From Streptomyces sp. 1-11 (GTDB lineage: Bacteria; Actinomycetota; Actinomycetes; Streptomycetales; Streptomycetaceae), in NCBI RefSeq assembly GCF_007176755.1, contig NZ_BJTV01000021.1:32736-96735 (forward strand): 64,000 nt of DNA, written 5' to 3'. A program made the position numbers and the translations under genes. The notes under the pieces are model-generated. The model made no database searches. It had not been told where the DNA came from and saw nothing but the letters and a program-made list of their open reading frames with translations. This document shows, in pieces, positions 16,432-24,899 of this stretch (its first letter is position 1; every line of letters starts with the position of its first letter).

Positions 16432-16899
16432 GTGGACAACAGGCAAGCAATGGGGTCGTGGCTCTCCGGGCCGCGCGCGGCGCTGGAAGAAGCCGGCGCC
16501 GACTTCGGATACCGGGGCGAGCAGCTCGGTCTGCCCGAGCGGGGCCCGAACTCGATCGCGCGGCCTGGCAGGCGTCTGGGCGCGCTCGCCGTGGACTGGG
16601 GTCTGTGCGTCCTGATCGCATACGGTCTGATCACGCACGGCTACAGCCCCGCCACCAGCAACTGGGCGCTGCTCCTGTTCTTCGTGATGAGCGTCCTGAC
16701 CGTCGGCACGATCGGCTTCAGCCCCGGCAAGCGCCTCTTCGGCATCCGGGTCGTGGCGCTGGAGACCGGCACGGTGAACCCGGCGCGCGCGCTGCTGCGC
16801 ACGGTTCTGCTCTGCCTGGCGATCCCCGCGCTGATCTGGGACCGCGACGGCCGCGGCCTGCACGACCGGCTCGCGAAGACCGTCGAGGTCCGCCTGTAG
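16432..16899 (+). CDS. RDD-family membrane protein
   Basis: 155 aa from the GTG that gives MDNRQAMGSWLSGPRAALEEAG. The RDD signature is R-L-G-A-L-A-V-D-W near residue 50, then two or three membrane segments (LCVLIAYGLITHG, LLLFFVMSVLTVGTIG) and the FSPGKRLFGIRVV motif, common to the family. Function in general is unknown; roles in transport or stress have been proposed. It lies between divergently read glnA and convergent DUF4191 gene. Confidence 0.85.
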   Translation: MDNRQAMGSWLSGPRAALEEAGADFGYRGEQLGLPERGPNSIARPGRRLGALAVDWGLCVLIAYGLITHGYSPATSNWALLLFFVMSVLTVGTIGFSPGKRLFGIRVVALETGTVNPARALLRTVLLCLAIPALIWDRDGRGLHDRLAKTVEVRL

Positions 16900-16917
16900 C
16901 GCCCGGAGCACGACGAC

Positions 16918-16954
16918 GAAGGGGGCGCCCGGACCTGGTCCGGGCGCCCCCTTC
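16918..16954. terminator. Bidirectional terminator hairpin
   Basis: A perfect 16-bp stem (GAAGGGGGCGCCCGGA and complement) with a 5-nt loop lies between the convergent RDD and DUF4191 genes, 18 and 15 bp from their stop codons. It can end transcription from both sides. Confidence 0.88.
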
Positions 16955-16969
16955 GCCGTACGAGGAGTC

Positions 16970-17671
16970 CTAGCGGGTCTTCGGGCCGCCCCTCGGCATC
17001 CGCATGCCCTTCGGCATCGGGCCCTTGGGCAGCGGCATGTTGGTCATCAGGTCGCCGAGGGCGCGCAGCCGGTCGTTGGTGACGGTGACCTGCGGGCCGG
17101 TCAGCACGCGCGGGTACTTCAGCAGGGTCGTGCGGAGCTTCTTCAGCTCGACCTGGCCCTCGCCGGTGCCGACGATCACGTCGTGCACGGGGACGTCCGC
17201 CACGATGCGGTTCATCTTCTTCTTCTCGGCGGCCAGCAGGCTCTTCACCCGGTTCGGGTTGCCCTCCGCGACCAGCACGATGCCCGCCTTGCCGACCGCC
17301 CGGTGCACCACGTCCTGGCTGCGGTTCATCGCCACGGCCGGAGTCGTCGTCCAGCCCCGGCCGATGTTGTCCAGCACGGCCGCTGCGGCGCCCGGCTGGC
17401 CCTCCATCTGCCCGAAGGCGGCCCGCTCGGCCCGGCGGCCGAAGACGATCGCCGTGGCCAGGAACCCGAGCAGCAGGCCCAGGACGCCCAGGTAGTACGG
17501 GTGGCCGATCAAGAAGCCGATCGCGAGGAAGACACCGAAGGTGCCGATACCGACAGCCGCGAGTACAAGGCCGATCTTCGTGTCGACCTTGCGGGTCATC
17601 TTGTACGTGAGGGCGATCTGCTTCAGTCGCCCTGCGTTCGCGGCGTCCGCCGCGTTTTCCTTCCTCGCCAT
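16970..17671 (-). CDS. DUF4191 membrane protein
   Basis: 233 aa from MARKENAADAANAGRLKQIAL. Two membrane segments (VDTKIGLVLAAVGIGTFGVFLAIGFLI, YYLGVLGLLLGFLATAIVF) are followed by a cytoplasmic domain with FGRRAERAAFGQMEGQPGAAAAVL. The layout and length match the actinobacterial DUF4191 family, whose members sit next to lipA in many Streptomyces genomes. The role is unknown. It is read in the same direction as the small gene and lipA to its right. Confidence 0.8.
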   Translation of the reverse strand: MARKENAADAANAGRLKQIALTYKMTRKVDTKIGLVLAAVGIGTFGVFLAIGFLIGHPYYLGVLGLLLGFLATAIVFGRRAERAAFGQMEGQPGAAAAVLDNIGRGWTTTPAVAMNRSQDVVHRAVGKAGIVLVAEGNPNRVKSLLAAEKKKMNRIVADVPVHDVIVGTGEGQVELKKLRTTLLKYPRVLTGPQVTVTNDRLRALGDLMTNMPLPKGPMPKGMRMPRGGPKTR

Positions 17672-17732
17672 GCCACGAAGTCTACGTGGCCCCGGGAGCG
17701 CCCACGACGGCAGTGCCCGCGGGGGAGGAGGT

Positions 17733-17930
17733 TCAGGAGCGGGCGGCGACCTGTTCGAGCACGCGCTGCGCCTCGACCCGGTCCTTGGCGCGGCGGCGGT
17801 CCTCCAGGACGCAGTTCCAGGCGTTGCGGCGGGCGGTGCGCTGCCCACCGCTCATGAGCAGGGACTCGACGGCGCGGAGCGCGTCGGTGACGGACGGGAT
17901 CGCTGTGGCGCGGACGTGCGCGGCCTGCAT
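17733..17930 (-). CDS. Small conserved protein next to lipA
   Basis: 65 aa, MQAAHVRATAIPSVTDALRAV..., mostly helical and Arg/Ala/Val-rich with a Trp-Asn-Cys (ARRNAWNCVLEDRRRAKDR). No recognisable domain. Codon use is like other genes here and the position between lipA and the DUF4191 gene is the same as in other Streptomyces as far as I recall. Function unknown. Confidence 0.6.
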   Translation of the reverse strand: MQAAHVRATAIPSVTDALRAVESLLMSGGQRTARRNAWNCVLEDRRRAKDRVEAQRVLEQVAARS

Positions 17931-18158
17931 GATCGGGCTCCCCCTCGTTACGGGTGGGATACGGGGTGTGATTCCAGGGTCACTGTTCGGTGTTACCAGG
18001 GCGTGACCGGCCGGTCAAACGCCAGTGAAGCCTTGATACGGAGCCCCGGAACGACGGCGCGGCCCCGGCAGCGCCCTCATCAGCGAGGACGGCCGGGACC
18101 GCGTCGACTCGGCCATTACTGGCCAGTAGTGCCTTGTGCGTGAATTCACACGCTCGGC

Positions 18159-19124
18159 TCACACCGCCTGTACGGCGATGAAGGAGCCCCGCTTCTCGAC
18201 GGCCATCTGGTAGAGGCGTCCCGCGCGGTACGACGACCGCACCAGCGGGCCGGACATCACGCCGGAGAAGCCGATCTGCTCGGCCTCCTCCTTCAGCTCC
18301 ACGAACTCGTGCGGCTTCACCCAGCGCTCAACCGGGTGGTGGCGCACGGAGGGGCGCAGGTACTGGGTGATGGTGACCAGCTCGCAGCCGGCGTCGTGCA
18401 GCTGCTTCAGCGCCTCGCTGACCTCCTCGCGGGTCTCGCCCATGCCGAGGATCAGGTTGGACTTGGTGACCAGGCCGAAGTCGCGGGCCTCGGTGATGAC
18501 CTTCAGGGAGCGCTCGTAGCGGAAGCCGGGGCGGATGCGCTTGAAGATCCGCGGCACCGTCTCCACGTTGTGCGCGAAGACCTCGGGACGGGACTCGAAC
18601 ACCTCGGCGAGCTGCTCGGGGACCGCGTTGAAGTCGGGGGCGAGCAGCTCGACCTTGGTCCGGCCGGCCGCGCGGTCCGCGGTCTGGGCGTGGATCTGGC
18701 GGACGGTCTCCGCGTACAGCCAGGCGCCGCCGTCCTCCAGGTCGTCGCGGGCGACGCCGGTGATGGTGGCGTAGTTCAGGTCCATGGTGACCACGGACTC
18801 GCCCACGCGGCGCGGCTCGTCCCGGTCGAGGGCCTCGGGCTTGCCGGTGTCGATCTGGCAGAAGTCGCAGCGCCGGGTGCACTGGTCGCCGCCGATGAGG
18901 AAGGTGGCCTCGCGGTCCTCCCAGCACTCGTAGATGTTCGGGCAGCCGGCTTCCTGGCAGACCGTGTGCAGGCCCTCGCTCTTCACGAGGTTCTGCATCT
19001 TCGTGTACTCGGGACCCATTTTCGCCCGGGTCTTGATCCACTCGGGCTTGCGCTCGATGGGGGTCTGGCTGTTGCGGACCTCCAGGCGCAGCATCTTGCG
19101 TCCGTCGGGTGCGACTGCGGACAC
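18159..19124 (-). CDS. lipA: Lipoyl synthase (radical SAM)
   Basis: 321 aa. Inserts two sulfur atoms into octanoyl groups on lipoyl domains, such as those of E2 in the sucB gene here. The radical-SAM cluster is CTRRCDFCQID, the auxiliary cluster is CQEAGCPNIYECWE, and the C-terminal RSSYRAGRLYQM carries the typical Arg-Ser-Ser-Tyr end. The lipB gene lies just upstream (about 100 bp) in the same orientation. Together they supply lipoate for aceE/sucB/lpd and the glycine-cleavage system. Confidence 0.98.
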   Translation of the reverse strand: MSAVAPDGRKMLRLEVRNSQTPIERKPEWIKTRAKMGPEYTKMQNLVKSEGLHTVCQEAGCPNIYECWEDREATFLIGGDQCTRRCDFCQIDTGKPEALDRDEPRRVGESVVTMDLNYATITGVARDDLEDGGAWLYAETVRQIHAQTADRAAGRTKVELLAPDFNAVPEQLAEVFESRPEVFAHNVETVPRIFKRIRPGFRYERSLKVITEARDFGLVTKSNLILGMGETREEVSEALKQLHDAGCELVTITQYLRPSVRHHPVERWVKPHEFVELKEEAEQIGFSGVMSGPLVRSSYRAGRLYQMAVEKRGSFIAVQAV

Positions 19125-19229
19125 GACCGGCTCCCTGTGACTTCGATTCCTCGGCGTACACCAGGGTACGCCCGTATTAACTGAGCCCTGCCGCTGAGGC
19201 CGACCCCCGGGCCGCAGGGCGTATCCGGA

Positions 19230-20027
19230 TCAGGCGGAGGCCTTCTCCACGGCACGCGGCCTGAGGTCCGCGTTCTGCAGCACGTCACGCAGGTGCCGCT
19301 CGACGACCGGCAGGACGTCCTCGACGGTGATGTCCCGGCCCAGCTCGGCGGCGAGCGAGGCGACGCCCGCGTCCCGGATGCCGCAGGGGATGATCCGGTC
19401 GAACCACTTGTTGTCCGGGTTCACGTTCAGCGCGAACCCGTGCATCGTGACGCCCTTGGCCACGCGGATGCCGATGGCGGCGATCTTGCGGTCCTCGCGG
19501 CGCTGGCCGGCGTTGGAGGGCGCGTACTCGGGGCCGTTGAGCCGGGGGTCGAACTCGTCGTCCGTGAGCCGGGGGTCGAAGTCGAGGGAGAGACCGCCGA
19601 GCGCCGGCCGCTGTTCGACCGGGTCGCCGAGCACCCACACCCCGCTGCGGCCCTCGACCCGGGTGGTCTCCAGGCCGAACTCGGCGCAGGTGCGGATCAG
19701 GGCCTCCTCGAGGCGGCGCACATGGGCGACGACGTCCACCGGGCGGGGCAGCTTCTGGATCGGGTAGCCCACGAGCTGGCCGGGACCGTGCCAGGTGATC
19801 TTGCCGCCGCGGTCCACGTCGATGACCGGGGTGCCGTCCAGCGGGCGCTCGCTGTCCTCGGTGCGGCGGCCCGCCGTGTAGACCGGGGGGTGCTCCAGCA
19901 GCAGGACGGTGTCCGGGACCTCGTCGGCGAACCGGGCCGCGTGCACCCGGCGCTGCTCGTCCCACGCCTCCTGGTACTCGACGGCGTCCGCGCCGAACCC
20001 CATACGGACGAACCGCAACTCACTCAC
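19230..20027 (-). CDS. lipB: Lipoyl(octanoyl) transferase
   Basis: 265 aa from a GTG with GGGAGGCG upstream (MSELRFVRMGFGADAVEY). It transfers octanoate from acyl carrier protein to lipoyl domains. Family blocks: RVHAARFADEVPDTVLLLEHPPVYTAGRR, GGKITWHGPGQLVGYPI, DRKIAAIGIRV with the catalytic Lys and HGFALNVNPDN ... IIPCGI with the catalytic Cys. The product is the substrate for LipA. A divergent regulator starts about 240 bp to the right. Confidence 0.96.
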   Translation of the reverse strand: MSELRFVRMGFGADAVEYQEAWDEQRRVHAARFADEVPDTVLLLEHPPVYTAGRRTEDSERPLDGTPVIDVDRGGKITWHGPGQLVGYPIQKLPRPVDVVAHVRRLEEALIRTCAEFGLETTRVEGRSGVWVLGDPVEQRPALGGLSLDFDPRLTDDEFDPRLNGPEYAPSNAGQRREDRKIAAIGIRVAKGVTMHGFALNVNPDNKWFDRIIPCGIRDAGVASLAAELGRDITVEDVLPVVERHLRDVLQNADLRPRAVEKASA

Positions 20028-20266
20028 GGCAAGCGCCTCCCTCAGCGAACCGGTGCCAGGCGCATGGCGCGCCCACGCCACTGTACGACCGTCCGGCATA
20101 CGTCAGCCCTGAGGGCAATCCTCACACGATCGGATGAATGAACGGGGAACTGTGCGATCGTCTGCTCACTCTCCGCTACATTCGCGCCGTCCACGAGGCC
20201 ATAAGGGCTGCTCACCGGCAGTCCGGGTACTTCCGCAGTGCCGCAAGGCAGGAGAACGCACCCCAG

Positions 20267-21733
20267 ATGACGGACCGACCCGCGCAGCGCACCCCCAACC
20301 GCCAGCTCGCCGCGCTCATCGCAGAAGCGGGGTTCTCCAACGCCGGTCTGGCCCGTCGCGTCGACCAGCTCGGCCTGGAGCACGGACTCGACCTCAGATA
20401 CGACAAGACCTCCGTCACCCGCTGGCTGCGCGGCCAGCAGCCCCGGGGGACGACGCCCGCGCTGATCGCCGAGGTGTTCACCCGCCGGCTCGGGCGCCGG
20501 CTCACGGCCCAGGATCTCGGCCTGGACGCGTGCGCGCCGGTGTACGCCGGGCTCGAGTTCGCGGCCACCCCGGAGGAGGCCGTGGACATCGTCAGCGGGC
20601 TGTGGCGCAAGGACTCCGGCAGCCACGCCGAGCTGCGCAGGATCGCCTTCACCCCGGCCGGTCTCGTCGTGCCCAGCCGGGACTGGCTGATCGGCAAGGC
20701 CGACGACCGGGTGGCCCGAGACCCGGCGCCCCGGGTGCCCGCCCAGGGCCGCCCGGCCGCCGTCAGGAACCGGCTGGAGGCGGTGACCGCCCCGGCCCGG
20801 CCGCGCGGCCAGGCCGAACGGGCGCCCGGCCACCGGGTCACCGGCGGCGACGTCGCCGCTCTGCGCTCGGTCGCCGACCTGTTCCGCACCCTCGACGACG
20901 CCTACGGCGGCGGCCACGCCCGGCAGGCGCTCGTGCGCTACCTGGAGCACGAGTGCGAGCCGCTGCTGCGCGGCGCCTACGACGAGCAGACCGGGCGGCG
21001 CCTGTTCGGGGCGGCCGCCGACCTCACCCGGCTCGCCGGGTGGACCTCCTACGACATCGCCGCGCACGGGCTCGCCCAGCGCTACTTCGTGCAGGCGCTG
21101 CGGCTCGCCCAGGCGTCCGGCGACCGGGCCTACGGCTCCTACGTGCTCGTCACCATGAGCCGCCAGGCCGTCTACCTGGGGCACGGCCGGGAGGCGGTGC
21201 AACTGGCCCGGGTGGCGCAGCAGGGCGTCGGGACCGGCGCCCCGCCGGTCGTACAGGCGCTGCTGCACGCCGCCGAGGCCCGCGCCCACGGGGTGCTCGG
21301 CGAGGTACGGGCGTGCACCGGCGCGCTGGTGCGGGCCGAACGCGCCCTGGAGGCGGCCCGGCTCGGTGACGAGGTGCCGCACTGGGCCCGGTTCTTCGAC
21401 GAGGCGCAGCTCGCCGACGAGTTCGGGCACTGCCACCGCGATCTCCAGCAGTTCCGGGCGGCTGCGCAGCACGCCGAGCGCTCCCTGCAGCTGCGCGCCC
21501 CCGCCTACGCCCGCAGCCGCCTGTTCTGCCGGGTGGTGCTGGCCAGCGCCCGGCTGGGTCTCGGCGAGCTGGACCAGGCGTGCGCGCTGGCGGCGGAGGC
21601 CGCCGGGCAGGCGGCCCAGATGCGGTCCGTGCGCGCCGTCGAGTACGTCAGGGACTTCGAGCGGCGCCTGGAGCCGTACAAGGACGCCGCTCCCGCGCGC
21701 GGCTACCGCGAGAAGGTCGCCGCGCTCGGTTAG
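20267..21733 (+). CDS. Large regulator with N-terminal HTH and tetratricopeptide-like region
   Basis: 488 aa from ATG (MTDRPAQRTPNRQLAALIAEAG), with AGGAGA 10-15 bp upstream. Residues ~10-75 hold an XRE-like HTH-type segment (SNAGLARRVDQLGL ... TSVTRWLRGQQPRG), after which the long, mostly helical part contains repeated Ala/Arg-rich helices (HGREAVQLARVAQQGV, RACTGALVRAERALEAARLGD) like TPR arrays. The layout recalls the NsdA-type regulators that Streptomyces has in several copies. Divergently read from lipB. A direct effect on lipoate genes is only a guess. Confidence 0.65.
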   Translation: MTDRPAQRTPNRQLAALIAEAGFSNAGLARRVDQLGLEHGLDLRYDKTSVTRWLRGQQPRGTTPALIAEVFTRRLGRRLTAQDLGLDACAPVYAGLEFAATPEEAVDIVSGLWRKDSGSHAELRRIAFTPAGLVVPSRDWLIGKADDRVARDPAPRVPAQGRPAAVRNRLEAVTAPARPRGQAERAPGHRVTGGDVAALRSVADLFRTLDDAYGGGHARQALVRYLEHECEPLLRGAYDEQTGRRLFGAAADLTRLAGWTSYDIAAHGLAQRYFVQALRLAQASGDRAYGSYVLVTMSRQAVYLGHGREAVQLARVAQQGVGTGAPPVVQALLHAAEARAHGVLGEVRACTGALVRAERALEAARLGDEVPHWARFFDEAQLADEFGHCHRDLQQFRAAAQHAERSLQLRAPAYARSRLFCRVVLASARLGLGELDQACALAAEAAGQAAQMRSVRAVEYVRDFERRLEPYKDAAPARGYREKVAALG

Positions 21734-21785
21734 GGCCTGTCCGACGATTCGCGTCGCGGGCCCGGCGGGCTGGTCGGGCAGGCCC
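21733..21785. terminator. Hairpin after the regulator, containing the 19-nt motif
   Basis: A stem of 12-13 bp (GGGCCTGTCCGAC with GTCGGGCAGGCCC, one G-T pair) closes a 27-nt loop and begins at the stop codon of the regulator gene. The loop includes the motif TGTCCGACGATTCGCGTCG (21738-21756), found again in inverted orientation near 61057. Confidence 0.6.
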
Positions 21786-21833
21786 CAGGGCCCCTGCGGC
21801 GGACCGGGCCGGGCGGGCCCGGTCCGCGGCGGC

Positions 21834-23198
21834 TCAGGCGGCTCTCGGCAGGGTGGGCGCGGGTTCGGACCGGTTCACCGACCCCGCGGCCCCGAGGTCC
21901 GCGAGGACGGCCGCCGCCGCCCGGTGGGCCGAGTGCAGGGCGCCCTGCACGGTGCTGGTGTCCCGGTGGTCGCCGCAGACGTACAGGCCGGCCAGCAGCC
22001 GTACCGGGCGGCGCAGGTCGTGCGGGGGACGCATGGCGGGCACCGCCTCCGGGGTGTGGTGCACGGCCAGCGTCTCCCAGCGCCGCGTCGAGGTGCCGTA
22101 CAGCCGGGACAGGTGGATGCGCACGGCCGTGTCGATCCCGTCGGGCGGGGCGCCCAGCACGGTCGAGGAGATCAGCACCCGGCCGGCCGGCGCCCGGCAC
22201 GGGTCGACGTTGCTGAGCACCGCCGTGTGCGCGACCGGTCCGCCGCGATCGGCGTCCAGCAGCAGCGAGGCGCCCGTCGCGAGGGCCGGCGCCGGGTCGT
22301 CCGTGGTGTGGTGCACGACCGTCACCGGGTGGAAGTCCGGCACCCTGAGGCCCGGCAGCAGCTCCGCCGCGGCCCGCGCGTCGGTCGCCAGCAGCACCGC
22401 GCGGCAGCGGATCTCGCCGTGTTCGGCGGTGGTCACCGAGGTGGTGGAGACCGAGGTGACCCGCACCCCGGTGTGCACGGTGCCGGGCGGCAGCGTCCCG
22501 GCCAGCAGCTCGGGCAGCGCCTCGGCGCCGCCCTCCGGCACGCACAGCCGGCCGCTCGCGAAGGCGCGCAGCGCCAGGTCCGCGCACCGGCTGGACGTGG
22601 TCAGCTCCGGGTCGCACAGCAGCGCGGCGAGCAGCGGACGCAGGAAGCCCTCGATCGTGCGGGCCGGCACGCCGCGGGCCGCGAGCGCCTGCGCGGCGGG
22701 CAGCTCGGGCCGGGACAGCAGGCGTTCGACCGGGGTGGCGGCGATCCGGCCCAGCGCGGTGCCGAGCCGGGCCTGGTCGACGGCGCCGCCGACCGGCGCG
22801 CCGGCCCGGCCGGGTGAGGCCGCCGGGCCACGGGGGGCGCTTGCCAGGGCGCGCACCACATGAAGTGCGCCCCTTGCGCTCCCCGCGGCCGCCGGGGCGC
22901 CCGCGCGGTGCGTGCGCCCGTCACGATGCAGCAGCACGCCCGGCGCGAACCGGCGCAGGGCGAGCGCGCCGAGCCCCGGGGTCAGGCGGAGTTCGGGGTA
23001 CGACGTGGACAGCAGCTGTCCGACGCGGTCGAGCCGGAAGCCGTCGACCTTCTCGGTCGACATACGGCCGCCCGCACAAGGGGCGGCCTCCAGGACTGCG
23101 GTGGTCACTCCTGCGCTGGTGAGCCGGTGAGCCGCCGAGAGTCCGGCGATCCCGGCTCCCACGACGACGACGTCCACCTGGTACGCGGGCTCAAGCAC
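21834..23198 (-). CDS. FAD-dependent oxidoreductase (amine-oxidase/protoporphyrinogen-oxidase fold)
   Basis: 454 aa. The N-terminus has the dinucleotide-binding motif VVVVGAGIAGLSAAHRL with a following Glu and the GGRM...GFRLDRVGQLL element, which place it in the NAD(P)-binding/amine-oxidase superfamily (protoporphyrinogen oxidase, phytoene desaturase-like). The rest is poorly conserved. Substrate unknown; a role in heme synthesis is not supported by neighbours. The TIGR01777 gene lies upstream in the same direction. Confidence 0.75.
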   Translation of the reverse strand: MLEPAYQVDVVVVGAGIAGLSAAHRLTSAGVTTAVLEAAPCAGGRMSTEKVDGFRLDRVGQLLSTSYPELRLTPGLGALALRRFAPGVLLHRDGRTHRAGAPAAAGSARGALHVVRALASAPRGPAASPGRAGAPVGGAVDQARLGTALGRIAATPVERLLSRPELPAAQALAARGVPARTIEGFLRPLLAALLCDPELTTSSRCADLALRAFASGRLCVPEGGAEALPELLAGTLPPGTVHTGVRVTSVSTTSVTTAEHGEIRCRAVLLATDARAAAELLPGLRVPDFHPVTVVHHTTDDPAPALATGASLLLDADRGGPVAHTAVLSNVDPCRAPAGRVLISSTVLGAPPDGIDTAVRIHLSRLYGTSTRRWETLAVHHTPEAVPAMRPPHDLRRPVRLLAGLYVCGDHRDTSTVQGALHSAHRAAAAVLADLGAAGSVNRSEPAPTLPRAA

Positions 23199-23413
23199 GA
23201 GGCCCCTCCTGTGGTTGCGCGGCCGGTGGAGACGTCATGCCCCCAACAGGCTCCGGGGATACCCGAGTTCGGCTTGAGGTTAGGTCCCCGACCGGTCGGC
23301 GGTGGTCCGCGCATCGACAGGGCACGGTCGCACGGCGGTCGCATTCGGTCACAAGAGAACTCAACAGATCACAGGAGGACACAGGAGATGTCGGCGGGAG
23401 CCCCGGGAACCGG

Positions 23414-24307
23414 TCAGGCCGCGCGGATCGCGTCCTCGATGCCCGGGAACGCGAACGTGAACCCCGACTCCAGCAGCCGCTTCGGCAGCACCCGCTGACT
23501 GCCCAGGACGTCGCCGGCCATCTCGCCGAGCGCCGCCCGCAGCACCGGCTCCGGCACCGCGAACAGCGTCGGCCGGTGCAGCACCCGGCCCATCGCCTCA
23601 GTGACCTCGCGGTTCGTCAGCGGCTGCGGGGCGGTCAGGTTGAACGGCCCGTACGCGCCGTCGTCGTCGATGAGGTGCCGGATCGCGGCGACCTCGTCGT
23701 GCAGCGCGATGTACGACCAGTACTGCCGTCCGCTGCCCAGGCGTCCCCCGAGCCCCGCCTTGAACAGCGGGAACAGCCGCCCCCAGGCTCCGCCGCCGCG
23801 CGCGACCACCAGACCCGTGCGCAGGAACACCGTGCGCACCCCCGCCTCCTGCACGGGCGCCGCCGCCTCCTCCCACTCCACGCACAGCGAGGGCAGGAAC
23901 CCGTCCCCGGGCGGCGCGTCCTCGTCCACCGCGCGGTCGCCGGTGTCGCCGTAGATGCCCATCGCGCTGCCGCTCACATAGACCCGCGGCGGGGTGTCCA
24001 GCGAGGCCACCGCCTCCGCCAGGGCGGCCGTGCCGAGCACCCGGCTGTCCCGGATCAGCCGCTTGTACTCCGGGGTCCAGCGCCGGTCGCCGATCCCCGC
24101 CCCAGCGAGATTGACCACGGCGTCGCAGCCGGCCAGTCCCGCCGCGTCCACCTGCTGCCGCTCGGGGTCCCAGCGGACCTCGTCCTTGCCCCGGGGCGCA
24201 CGCCGCACCAGGCGCACCACCTCGTGCCCGTCGGCGGTCAGGGACCGCACCAGGGCGCTGCCGATGAGACCGGACGCACCGGCCACCGCGATTCGCGAAC
24301 GTTCCAT
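23414..24307 (-). CDS. TIGR01777-family epimerase/reductase (SDR)
   Basis: 297 aa. Rossmann start RIAVAGASGLIGSALVRSLTADGHEVVRLVRR, then the family block VVNLAGAGIGDRRWTPEYKRLIRDSRVLGT, YVSGSAMGIYGDTGD, and the C-terminal GSQRVLPKRLLESGFTFAFP region that is typical of TIGR01777 proteins (E. coli YfcH type). It is probably an NAD(P)-dependent sugar-nucleotide epimerase or reductase of unknown substrate. Confidence 0.9.
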   Translation of the reverse strand: MERSRIAVAGASGLIGSALVRSLTADGHEVVRLVRRAPRGKDEVRWDPERQQVDAAGLAGCDAVVNLAGAGIGDRRWTPEYKRLIRDSRVLGTAALAEAVASLDTPPRVYVSGSAMGIYGDTGDRAVDEDAPPGDGFLPSLCVEWEEAAAPVQEAGVRTVFLRTGLVVARGGGAWGRLFPLFKAGLGGRLGSGRQYWSYIALHDEVAAIRHLIDDDGAYGPFNLTAPQPLTNREVTEAMGRVLHRPTLFAVPEPVLRAALGEMAGDVLGSQRVLPKRLLESGFTFAFPGIEDAIRAA

Positions 24308-24363
24308 GCGCCCATCCTTCCCCGCCGGAGCCCTCCTTCTCCGGCCTGCTTAAGGTGATCTCC

Positions 24364-24846
24364 ATGCCGTCCATACGCATCGCCCGGCCCGCCGACGAGG
24401 AGGAGCTGGCCCTCCTCGACCGGGCCGCCTGGTCACCGCTGCACGCCGTACTGCCCGCGCCGCGCCCGCCGTACCCGCCCTTCTTCGACGAGCGCCACCA
24501 GCCGGAGGACTACCTCGTCGCCGAACTGGACGGGCGCCTCGCCGGCTACATCCGCCTCGTCCTGCCCACCGCGCTGCCCGCCAACGCGCACGTCCGCCAG
24601 ATCCAGGGCCTGGTCGTCTCCGACGCGGCCCGGGGCAGGGGCGTCGGCGGCGCGCTGGTCCGGGCCGCCGTCGAGGAGGCGCGGGCGCGCGGCGCGCGGC
24701 GCCTCACCCTGCGCGTGCTCGGGCACAACACCCCCGCCCGGCGGCTCTACGAGTCCCAGGGCTTCGCGGTCGAGGGCGTGCTGCCCGGGGAGTGGCTGAT
24801 CGAGGGCGCGTTCGTCGACGACGTGCTCATGGGACGCGCCCTCTAG
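24364..24846 (+). CDS. GNAT-family N-acetyltransferase
   Basis: 160 aa, starting MPSIRIARPADEEELALLDRAAW. The acetyl-CoA binding motif is IQGLVVSDAARGRGVGGALVRAAVEEARARG, followed by LRVLGHNTPARRLYESQGFAVEG, as in the GNAT superfamily. AAGGTGATC precedes the ATG by about 6 bases; a GTG three codons upstream is an alternative start. The substrate is unknown. It is divergently read from the TIGR01777 gene. Confidence 0.9.
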   Translation: MPSIRIARPADEEELALLDRAAWSPLHAVLPAPRPPYPPFFDERHQPEDYLVAELDGRLAGYIRLVLPTALPANAHVRQIQGLVVSDAARGRGVGGALVRAAVEEARARGARRLTLRVLGHNTPARRLYESQGFAVEGVLPGEWLIEGAFVDDVLMGRAL

Positions 24847-24899
24847 GGCCCGGTCCCCGCGGCGCCACGAGCGGTGCGGGAGCCGGCGCGGCCCGCGCG

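Noticed and set aside
17981..18011. GlnR-like half-sites (GTTAC and GTGAC with 6-nt spacing) between the small gene and lipA
   Set aside because: The second half lacks the GaAAC-type sequence and no repeat follows, so I do not call a GlnR site.
18117..18128. Palindrome TACTGGCCAGTA downstream of lipA
   Set aside because: It is a single perfect 12-bp palindrome without a promoter or second copy; a role as operator is not supported.
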